From an uncultured Granulosicoccaceae bacterium (GTDB taxonomy: Bacteria > Pseudomonadota > Gammaproteobacteria > Granulosicoccales > Granulosicoccaceae): DNA of 64,000 bases. Of this stretch, positions 57,517 through 64,000 are shown one piece after another (positions within the stretch are counted from its first letter, which is position 1; every line of letters starts with the position of its first letter). The notes under the pieces are model-generated. The model was not told where the DNA came from. It saw only the letters and a list, made by a program, of their open reading frames with translations, and searched no databases. Location: positions 62,001 through 126,000 of the forward strand of contig CALLBO010000035.1 of the NCBI GenBank assembly GCA_937998875.1. Direction: 5' to 3'. Made by a program: the position numbers and the translations under genes.

Positions 57517-59376
57517 ATGAGCGTCACCAATCGACTATTCGACCCTTTTGAAAAGCTAATCGCGCCACTCGATTTACCTATCGTGCCGATGCCAAATGAT
57601 GGGCCGGTGAAGCTTGTGTGGCATTTTGCGAAAATGTTTCGCGGGATATTGATTGCCGTTTCAATATTGTCGGCTATTTCCGCACTTATTTCGCTGCTGC
57701 TGGTTTGGGCGTTGGCATTTATTGTTGATGGCGTCTCTTCGACTGGCGCTTCCGGTTTCGTTGAACAAAACATAACTGCGCTCATTGGCCTCATCATCTT
57801 GCTGGCCGTTGTCGATCCTGTTATCGAATTTCTCAACCGGGCTTTCATGTCTCAATCGGTGCAAACGCTGCTACCCGCTGCTTTGCGGTGGCAGGGACAC
57901 AAGGCTGTTGAGGCGCAGGATGTCGCCTTTTTTGAGGATATGTTTGCCGGTCAGGTCGCCTCGCGAATTTCGCAAGTGACAAGTTCAGTGCAGCGTCAGA
58001 TGATGATAGCGATGCGGACCATTCCGCGTGTCACCATTCAGTTTATCGGCTCGTTCGCGCTACTGTTTGTTTTGTCCTGGCAACTCGCCATGCCTGTGCT
58101 GGTGTGGATTGTTGCCAATATCGTGTTGGCCTATTTCGCTGTGCCAAAGTTCATGGCGCGCTCCAAAAAAGTGGCGGCTGCCAGTGCAAAAGCAACCGGT
58201 GCGATGGCCGATATTTACAGCAATATATCGATGGTGAAATTATTTGCCGCCGAGGATTCAGAAGCGGGCGCAATCCGCGATGTCATCACCAAAACCATTG
58301 ACACACAGCACAGTGAGAATCGTGCGCATATTCTCGCGCGCTTTGCTGTTCATGTGTTCAATGTCGTGCTCGTTGTTGCTGTTTTGCTGATCGGTCTTTG
58401 GGGCATGGTGTCGGAATTTGTCACCCTCGGTGAATTTGTGGCTGCTATCACTGTCACCCGAACGCTATCAAATTCATCAGATGCTTTTATCGGCCTTGGC
58501 CAGGCCATTACACGATCACTGGGTACAATCAGTGATGCCATGCCGGTGCTCACCACCCTGCCCACCGTGACAGACAATCATGATGCAAAAGCCGTTGATG
58601 TTCAGAATGGAGAAATTTCATTCAAAAACGTTTCCTTTGCCTATGGTGATGAAACAAAACCCGTTTTGAAAAACCTGTCGTTGAAAATTCAGTCAGGCGA
58701 AAAAGTTGGAATTGTCGGCCTGTCCGGCGCAGGCAAGTCAACGCTCATCGCCTTGTTGCTTCGCCTGCGCGACCTTGATGACGGCTCAATAGAAGTTGAT
58801 GGCCAACAAATTACTGCTGTAACTCAAAAATCTTTACGCGATGCGGTTGGCGTTGTCACGCAAGATGTATCGCTTTTGCACCGCTCTATCCGCGATAACA
58901 TACGCTATGGCAAACCAATAGCGACAGACGCCGAAATTATAAGAGCCGCCGAGCAGGCGGAAGCTTATGAGTTTATTAGTGACCTTGAAGACAATGTGGG
59001 TCGCAAAGGACTTGATGCCCATGTGGGCGAGCGCGGCGTTAAGCTGTCGGGCGGACAACGACAACGAATAACAATAGCGCGCGTATTGTTAAAAAACGCA
59101 CCGATACTGGCATTGGACGAGGCAACATCTGCTCTCGATTCAGAAGCGGAAGCGGCCATCCAGAAAAATCTCGACCTTCTGATGGAAGGTAAAACTACCA
59201 TCGCTGTGGCACACCGCCTGTCTACAATTGCCGCGATGGATCGACTTGTTGTGATGGACAAAGGTCAGATTGCTGAAATGGGCACTCATGAGGAACTCAT
59301 TGCAAGCAATGGCATTTATGCAAAGCTGTGGGCTCGACAATCCGGTGGATTTATACTCACAGAACCAATGCAATAG
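57517..59376 (+). CDS. ABC exporter half-transporter (fused permease-ATPase)
   Basis: 619 residues. About six membrane segments in residues 40-320, then the nucleotide-binding domain: Walker A GLSGAGKST (401-409), Q-loop VVTQDVSLLHRSI, signature LSGGQRQRITIAR, Walker B APILALDEATSALD and the H-loop VAHRLST. A homodimeric exporter of lipid, peptide or drug; the substrate is unknown. It is distant from MsbA and, from recall of the family, recalls exporters common in Alphaproteobacteria, so lateral transfer is possible. Stand-alone gene. Confidence 0.92.
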   Translation: MSVTNRLFDPFEKLIAPLDLPIVPMPNDGPVKLVWHFAKMFRGILIAVSILSAISALISLLLVWALAFIVDGVSSTGASGFVEQNITALIGLIILLAVVDPVIEFLNRAFMSQSVQTLLPAALRWQGHKAVEAQDVAFFEDMFAGQVASRISQVTSSVQRQMMIAMRTIPRVTIQFIGSFALLFVLSWQLAMPVLVWIVANIVLAYFAVPKFMARSKKVAAASAKATGAMADIYSNISMVKLFAAEDSEAGAIRDVITKTIDTQHSENRAHILARFAVHVFNVVLVVAVLLIGLWGMVSEFVTLGEFVAAITVTRTLSNSSDAFIGLGQAITRSLGTISDAMPVLTTLPTVTDNHDAKAVDVQNGEISFKNVSFAYGDETKPVLKNLSLKIQSGEKVGIVGLSGAGKSTLIALLLRLRDLDDGSIEVDGQQITAVTQKSLRDAVGVVTQDVSLLHRSIRDNIRYGKPIATDAEIIRAAEQAEAYEFISDLEDNVGRKGLDAHVGERGVKLSGGQRQRITIARVLLKNAPILALDEATSALDSEAEAAIQKNLDLLMEGKTTIAVAHRLSTIAAMDRLVVMDKGQIAEMGTHEELIASNGIYAKLWARQSGGFILTEPMQ

Positions 59377-59435
59377 ATGTAGCGATCAATTCCTAATATA
59401 GCCTACTAGAGCGGGTGGAATATAGGTGCGTGCTA

Positions 59436-60869
59436 TTACGAAAAATCATCCCTGCAAAGATGTGGTTTCATCGGCCGCGCATCAAGTGTTTGCATTCCGC
59501 ACCAGGCACTGAATTCAGACAGTACAGAGTTAACGTTGCCTGGCACCAGAACAAAATGATGCTCCAGCCCGTGTGACATCACTGTGTGTACCACATCTTC
59601 AAGTGATAGCGTCTGCCCATCGATTATAAAGTTGTCTAACCAGCCACGGCAGCCGGTAAAGCCGCTGTGTTCATGGTCTGCTACATGGCACTGCATTTGA
59701 AAAAAGGCCTGTGCATCTCTGGCAACTCGAAACACACTGACTTCACCGTTACGAAATACCAGATCGGCAATAGCACCGTAGACAGGGCCGGTGCTGGTGC
59801 CACGGCCAATCATTGGATGATTTATCCATCGTGCTCCGTCATCATCTGCAAGATATAAAGGGCCACCGCCGCCATGCCACATTAACAGCTTGCCGGAATC
59901 AAGGTCAGGTTCTGTCATGTCGAGCAGGTAACCGCAACGCCCTGTAACTGATTTTGCAACCAGTTGCGTAATCGCACCCAGTACATCGCCTTCTGAAGCA
60001 ACGGGTAGGGCATCGACTTCTTCAAGCCAGGTAAATGCTGCACCCGGGTGCATACCCGGATAAACCTGTAAAGCCGGCCAATCACTCACCGCTAACGCGT
60101 CATAGTTGTTCTCCGCGGCCATATCACGCAGTGCGAGTGCGGCGCGAACGGTTAGCTGCATCTGTGCTTCACTGACACCATCAACCGTTGCAGCTTCAGC
60201 CATCAATGCAGATTCCCTTGCAATTCGATCGTCGGCAATCGCATCCATGCGTTGAGTCAGCTCATGTATATCGTGGTGTGAGACTTCAACACCGAGTCGT
60301 TTTCGCAGCTCGTTGGTTGAGACTTCCATATTATAAAACGTCATTGCCAAACCACCGATCACACCAATTCGAGCACCCTGTAGTGTTTTTATGGCTTGCA
60401 GCGCCTGTATTGTTGTTCGCATGCGATCGATCAGTGCATCGCTTTTTGGATCACCGTGGTACCACTGAACAGGATTATTTTTAAGATTGCGAACCTGTCT
60501 GGCAATGGACATCGACATATTCAATGAAACAAAGTTGTTCAGTTGAATATCACCGGTGCGAATCGGTTCAGGTACTGACCAGAACCCGGCGCGCACCGGT
60601 GCTGATGCAATAGTACGCGCTACATCACCCATGGTGAATCCGCCATGCAGCAGCAGGATAAAATCGGCACCAGCACGCTGACACTCCTCAAGTGCCTGTG
60701 TGGTATCAACAGCACCCATTGGAATAGTAGGGGCAATGAACAAACTGGCTGAGCATTCATTGCACAGTTTCAGAACGGCTGCTTCTGCGTTTGACCAGAC
60801 CTGATGTTTTTCCGGAAAGTAGCTCGGCAAAGATGCTTTGATGAGTCCGATTGTGAGTTTATCAGTCAT
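59436..60869 (-). CDS. L-fucose/L-arabinose isomerase-like protein, last gene of sugar operon
   Basis: 477 residues with the general layout of FucI/AraA-type isomerases: an N-terminal alpha/beta domain (AGADFILLLHGGF), GARIGVIGGLAMTFYNMEVS in the middle, VSDWPALQVYPGMHPGAAF, and a C-terminal barrel with LLMWHGGGGPLYLADD and HHFVLVPGNV. Such enzymes interconvert aldose and ketose using Mn2+. Metal ligands cannot be assigned with certainty and the identity to true FucI is low, so the substrate is open. It lies 43 bp after the aldolase gene. Confidence 0.7.
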   Translation of the reverse strand: MTDKLTIGLIKASLPSYFPEKHQVWSNAEAAVLKLCNECSASLFIAPTIPMGAVDTTQALEECQRAGADFILLLHGGFTMGDVARTIASAPVRAGFWSVPEPIRTGDIQLNNFVSLNMSMSIARQVRNLKNNPVQWYHGDPKSDALIDRMRTTIQALQAIKTLQGARIGVIGGLAMTFYNMEVSTNELRKRLGVEVSHHDIHELTQRMDAIADDRIARESALMAEAATVDGVSEAQMQLTVRAALALRDMAAENNYDALAVSDWPALQVYPGMHPGAAFTWLEEVDALPVASEGDVLGAITQLVAKSVTGRCGYLLDMTEPDLDSGKLLMWHGGGGPLYLADDDGARWINHPMIGRGTSTGPVYGAIADLVFRNGEVSVFRVARDAQAFFQMQCHVADHEHSGFTGCRGWLDNFIIDGQTLSLEDVVHTVMSHGLEHHFVLVPGNVNSVLSEFSAWCGMQTLDARPMKPHLCRDDFS

Positions 60870-60912
60870 GGTATTTTCCTTTTATCGCAGCTTAACTTCA
60901 GTGCGTTGTTTG

Positions 60913-61815
60913 TTAACCGAGCGCTGCGATAAGGCGATTCAGTCGAGGGCGACCGGTCTCTACCAGCCAGTGACGCAGAGTAGCTTCACCCTGTGCTCCG
61001 TAAATATCTACCGCATCCGCCCAAAGTGCACGGCCGCACATGAAGCCGTTAAAATCCACACCAGCGGCTTTTGCCATTTGCAGTGATGCTTCAAAACGAT
61101 CGAACGGTACACCCGCACTTAAATAGACCAGCTGATGGTTTGCAGCCGGTGCTGCCGCAGCTCGAAACGCGTCCATTGCATCATCCTGGCTCATCACTGC
61201 TTCGCCAAAGCCTTCAACAAAATCGAGATCAACAGGTACTTCTACTTTTAAAACATCTGCGTGATATTGCGGCTGGCAAAACTCTGCCGTTGCACGTAGC
61301 ACCAGATCAGGCTTTAACAGTGCATACTCTTTGGTTCCGGGTTTCAGTGTCGGGTGATATACCAATGGTTCCATCAGAAATACGAGGTCGTGTTCCACAC
61401 ACTGTTGACCAACAGAGGCTACGACATCTTGCTTCCTGCGATTTAATTCACTGTTATCATCGGGCGCATAGTACATAAAGAACTTCAGCTGCTTAACACC
61501 GAGCCTTGCATAGTCTGTTATTTTCAGGTTCTCGGGCAGCAGGGTAATCTTGTCTCCTTCAGCAAAGTGATACACATCTGCTTCATAAGCAAGCATTGGC
61601 GTACAGCCTACAGGGTAGTGAGGTATAAGTGGGGGCCCTGTCTGTGCATCAACCAGTACCGTACTGGCGCCTTGCCCAAGCACTTCCAATACACAACGTT
61701 TAAATATGGCTAGGTCATCGGGATGTGCCTGATTCCCACGGGCAGTTTTAATTGCGGCTTCAAGTCCGCTACCGGCATCCACTGCCACACCGTGAATCAT
61801 CGCTGACTGAATCAC
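60913..61815 (-). CDS. Class I ketose-1-phosphate/1,6-bisphosphate aldolase, LacD/YihT-like
   Basis: 300 residues. The Schiff-base lysine is in DVLKVEVPVDL (Lys190), as in LacD tagatose-1,6-bisphosphate aldolase and YihT sulfofructose-1-phosphate aldolase. LGVKQLKFFMYYAPDD, FLMEPLVYHP and VYLSAGVPFDRFEASLQMA are further barrel-strand motifs of this family. It would cleave a phosphorylated ketose to dihydroxyacetone phosphate and an aldehyde. Its start overlaps the dhaK-type stop by four bases, so it uses the product of that kinase in all likelihood. Substrate unknown. Confidence 0.82.
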   Translation of the reverse strand: MIQSAMIHGVAVDAGSGLEAAIKTARGNQAHPDDLAIFKRCVLEVLGQGASTVLVDAQTGPPLIPHYPVGCTPMLAYEADVYHFAEGDKITLLPENLKITDYARLGVKQLKFFMYYAPDDNSELNRRKQDVVASVGQQCVEHDLVFLMEPLVYHPTLKPGTKEYALLKPDLVLRATAEFCQPQYHADVLKVEVPVDLDFVEGFGEAVMSQDDAMDAFRAAAAPAANHQLVYLSAGVPFDRFEASLQMAKAAGVDFNGFMCGRALWADAVDIYGAQGEATLRHWLVETGRPRLNRLIAALG

Positions 61816-62831
61816 ACTGACCCTCCTGCAAAGATCTTTGGAAAATGAGGTGACTCATGTTCTGCCTGCCAAAGTGCTAGCATGTCGGGTGTTGGCGTAA
61901 ATAACGAGATTGAAAAGCCTGCCATCTCCTGTGTAGTAGAAAATGAACCTACCATGGGGGAAGTAGTGGGTATGTTCTGTTCGCCCAGCAATCGCGATAC
62001 TTCGCCATGTATGGTTAGCAGTTCCATCATTGTGGTACCACCGGACCCATTGATTAGAATTACTGTTGTGGTCCCGGCGCTGATAGGTCTTTCATCCAGC
62101 AGGTCTTCAACCATTGATTTGACCAGTTCATTGACCGGCCCCATCGTGCGGCGACTGACACCGGGTTCGCCGTGAACACCCATACCGATAAATACTTCAT
62201 CGTCAGGCAGGTTAAACATTAACTCACCTGTCAAGGGTGATACACCCGGTGCGACTGCCGCCCCCAGGGTTCGAACCCGGGATCTGACTGATTCACCAAG
62301 TTGTAGCAGCTCATCCAGTGGCATGTTGTTTTCTGCCGCAGCACCCAGCACCTTGTACATAAACATGGTGCCTGCGGCTCCTCGGCGTTCATGCTCCTGA
62401 TCTTTAGGGGCTGAAGATATATCGTCGTACATTAGAAACGGCTGAACATTAAGACCGTCATCCTGTGCCAGTAACGCCGCCGCATTGCCATTGATAACAT
62501 CGCCTTCGTGGCGCGAGATCAGTAGCAGTGCGCCGGCATCACCAGTCACTTCTTCAATGCCTTCAAGAATAAGGTCAGGGGAGGGTGCTGCAAATACATC
62601 ACCGACCACATTGGCATCAAGCAAACCAACCCCGACAAACCCCATGGCTATCGGTTCGTGACCGGAACCGTTACCAATCAGGATCGCCACCTTGCCTTTT
62701 TTGGTTTTTAGCTGTGTTCTGCGTACTACGCGCGGATGTGCACCGCGCTGTACAATGGTTGGATAGGCGGCAATAAATCCGTCGATCATATCGTCAGGCA
62801 TGCGTTCTTTTGAGTTAAAAAGTTTCTTCAT
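61812..62831 (-). CDS. DhaK-type ketose kinase subunit
   Basis: 339 residues of the dihydroxyacetone kinase K-domain: GNGSGHEPIAMGFVG (His58, substrate stabilisation), FLMYDDISS, RRGAAGTMFMYKVLGAAAE and the covalent substrate histidine in GMGVHGEPG (His220). The first Gly of the usual GGGSGHEP is Asn-shifted (GNGSGHEP), seen in non-DHA members such as erythrulose kinases. It overlaps dhaL-type and aldolase genes by four bases on each side. It binds the ketose through a hemiaminal; the L subunit brings ATP. Confidence 0.88.
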   Translation of the reverse strand: MKKLFNSKERMPDDMIDGFIAAYPTIVQRGAHPRVVRRTQLKTKKGKVAILIGNGSGHEPIAMGFVGVGLLDANVVGDVFAAPSPDLILEGIEEVTGDAGALLLISRHEGDVINGNAAALLAQDDGLNVQPFLMYDDISSAPKDQEHERRGAAGTMFMYKVLGAAAENNMPLDELLQLGESVRSRVRTLGAAVAPGVSPLTGELMFNLPDDEVFIGMGVHGEPGVSRRTMGPVNELVKSMVEDLLDERPISAGTTTVILINGSGGTTMMELLTIHGEVSRLLGEQNIPTTSPMVGSFSTTQEMAGFSISLFTPTPDMLALWQAEHESPHFPKIFAGGSV

Positions 62832-63382
62832 GATTTTGTTCCTGACGATTCATCATTGGCAGATGATGTGACTTGCGCAAAGACCTCTAACAGTTCTACA
62901 ACAGAGGTAGCTCCCGCATCAATGTGGCCGACACCGCATCCTTCAACGTATTTAGCCCGCCCGCGTTTGGCAGCCATGCCAGTGGTATTTTTACAGCCCG
63001 CGCGGGCTGCAATGAGTGCTGTGTCGATATCTTTTTCTAAGGATGCCGGAATCAGTGCATCCAGCATGGTCTTGTCACCGGCGATTGCCTGACCCATTTG
63101 ATGAATGCGTTCGGCAGCATTCGCAAGTGCATCGGGGAGTGTCGTTTCACCCTTTGCTGTCTTGTCCAGTGCGCTGATTAAAATACTGAATAGTGAGCCG
63201 GACGCACCACCGGCGGCTTTTCTAAACGCTTTCACAGCACCGGCCTGATCGCTGCCCGCTGCACGTAAACCTCGTAACATGGTGGAGCCATGATCACCGT
63301 CACCGGTAGCAGCATCGAGTGTGTTCAGCTGTTGCTCAAGCGTCTCAAAACGCTTGATCCATGTTTGGTAGAGATTGTTCAT
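62828..63382 (-). CDS. DhaL-type ATP-binding kinase subunit
   Basis: 184 residues. The Mg-ADP aspartates lie in LDAATGDGDHGSTMLRGLRA (Asp23, Asp28, Asp30, the DhaL DxxxxDxD pattern), followed by GGASGSLFSILISAL and GxKTMLDAL-like AGDKTMLDALIPA. It phosphorylates the ketose held by the K subunit. No DhaM is seen, so ATP rather than a PEP-phosphorylated DhaM is the likely donor. Overlaps the epimerase stop by four bases. Confidence 0.88.
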   Translation of the reverse strand: MNNLYQTWIKRFETLEQQLNTLDAATGDGDHGSTMLRGLRAAGSDQAGAVKAFRKAAGGASGSLFSILISALDKTAKGETTLPDALANAAERIHQMGQAIAGDKTMLDALIPASLEKDIDTALIAARAGCKNTTGMAAKRGRAKYVEGCGVGHIDAGATSVVELLEVFAQVTSSANDESSGTKS

Positions 63383-64000
63383 TGCGAGAAAGTTTTACGC
63401 ATGAATGCCAATGCTCTGCCTGCTGCATCTGTCGCTTCCGGCTCAATGTTGCGCCAGATATTAAGATCGCGGCTGGCAGGGTTGCCGGCAATAACAAACA
63501 TTTCTGCGACAATCCAGCCATCGTAACTGATAGTGTCGAGACCGCTCTTCACTTCAGACCATGGAACATGTCCGGAACCGGGTACACCACGATCGTTATC
63601 GGAGACATGAAAATGCACCAGTCGATCCCCTGCCAGTGTGATCGCGGCTTTAATGTCCTTCTCTTCAATATTAAGATGAAACGTATCGAGAAGCGCACCA
63701 ACATGATCAGAGCCTGACGCCTCAGCCATCGCAACGGCTTCTGCAGATGTGTTTACCAGATCCGTTTCAAAACGGTTGATTGCTTCAATGCCAAGCTTGA
63801 CGTCATTCGCACGAAGATCAGCATCGAGTTCTGCAAACGCTGCAGCTGAACGTTCAGCCCGGATGCTTTTGTTGTCAGGATCATAGACACCCCAGGGCGC
63901 ATACACCACACCTGCCAGTCCGTTGGAACCTATTTTTGCCGTGGTACTGATGGCCCATTTCAGGTAATCAATGCCAGCTTGCCGAACAGTGGGATCATCA
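63379..64000 (-). CDS. D-tagatose/psicose 3-epimerase-like protein, C-terminal part (cut by right edge)
   Basis: The frame is open to the window edge; 206 residues of the C-terminal part are visible, beginning DDPTVRQAGIDYLKWAIST. It is a xylose-isomerase-like TIM barrel with the ketose 3-epimerase metal and substrate motifs: LGIEAINRFETDLVNT (Glu), LLDTFHLNIEE (Asp/His), HFHVSDNDRGVPGSGHVPW (His) and IVAEMFVIAG (Glu). D-psicose and D-tagatose 3-epimerases have the same order and spacing. It would invert C3 of a free ketose before the DhaKL kinase acts. Four-base overlap with dhaL. Confidence 0.83.
   Translation of the reverse strand, partial: DDPTVRQAGIDYLKWAISTTAKIGSNGLAGVVYAPWGVYDPDNKSIRAERSAAAFAELDADLRANDVKLGIEAINRFETDLVNTSAEAVAMAEASGSDHVGALLDTFHLNIEEKDIKAAITLAGDRLVHFHVSDNDRGVPGSGHVPWSEVKSGLDTISYDGWIVAEMFVIAGNPASRDLNIWRNIEPEATDAAGRALAFMRKTFSQ

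Noticed and set aside
59436-64000. Assignment of the right-edge operon to sulfoquinovose breakdown
   Set aside because: The aldolase resembles YihT, but the kinase is DhaK-type instead of PfkB-type and no sulfoquinovosidase or sulfolactaldehyde enzyme is seen; only kept as one possibility.

Overview
The window reads as a chromosomal segment of a free-living, probably marine, gammaproteobacterium. The main evidence is gene order: hfq-hflX-hflK-hflC-DUF2065-hisZ-purA, then tRNA-Leu, rnr-rlmB, and rpsF-rpsR-DUF2232-rplI-dnaB-alr are runs typical of that class. Taurine:pyruvate aminotransferase, an MttB-like methyltransferase and a GMC-type (choline dehydrogenase-like) oxidoreductase fit a life on osmolytes and methylated amines. 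I cannot name the genus. Coding density is high and I see no insertion sequence, prophage, CRISPR array or rRNA.

Region 1 (1-11074) is an exopolysaccharide locus of the type that accompanies exosortase XrtA (PEP-CTERM systems): a glycosyltransferase cut by the left edge, an asparagine-synthase-like amidotransferase, a polysaccharide deacetylase, an ExeA-like ATPase, the export lipoprotein, the chain-length protein, a tyrosine autokinase, an outer-membrane barrel and the lipid-linked sugar phosphotransferase. The exosortase itself is not in view. Region 2 (11201-18181) is a selenocysteine locus: exported MsrA, selA, selB and, between them, a GrdB-family protein that is a single selenoprotein gene read through an in-frame UGA (codon 154, UxxC motif) although it looks like two open frames. 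A lipoprotein with an HELVH metalloprotease motif follows.

Region 3 (18602-28109) is catabolic: a GlcD/D-lactate dehydrogenase-like flavoprotein, taurine:pyruvate aminotransferase, a DUF3127 protein, and a propionyl-CoA module (prpE, pccB, pccA, mce). Region 4 (28474-45144) is housekeeping: hfq, the HflX/HflKC group, hisZ, purA, tRNA-Leu(CAG) with a near-consensus promoter, RNase R with a long lysine-rich N-terminal extension, rlmB, the S6/S18/L9 operon with a candidate autoregulatory leader hairpin, dnaB, alr and galU.

Region 5 (45234-59376) is mixed: MttB-family protein, FKBP isomerase, glutathione transferase, Fe-type alcohol dehydrogenase/transhydrogenase, GMC oxidoreductase, a lipoprotein made of eight degenerate repeats plus a peptidoglycan-binding domain, two tandem Lin0512-family genes, a CnoX/YbbN thioredoxin, parE and an ABC exporter. 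Region 6 (59436-64000, minus strand, continuing past the right edge) is a tight operon coding a ketose 3-epimerase-like protein, DhaL- and DhaK-type kinase subunits, a LacD/YihT-type class I aldolase and a FucI-like isomerase. Together they look like a complete isomerise-epimerise-phosphorylate-cleave route for an unidentified sugar. This and the hidden selenoprotein are the most rewarding parts of the window.
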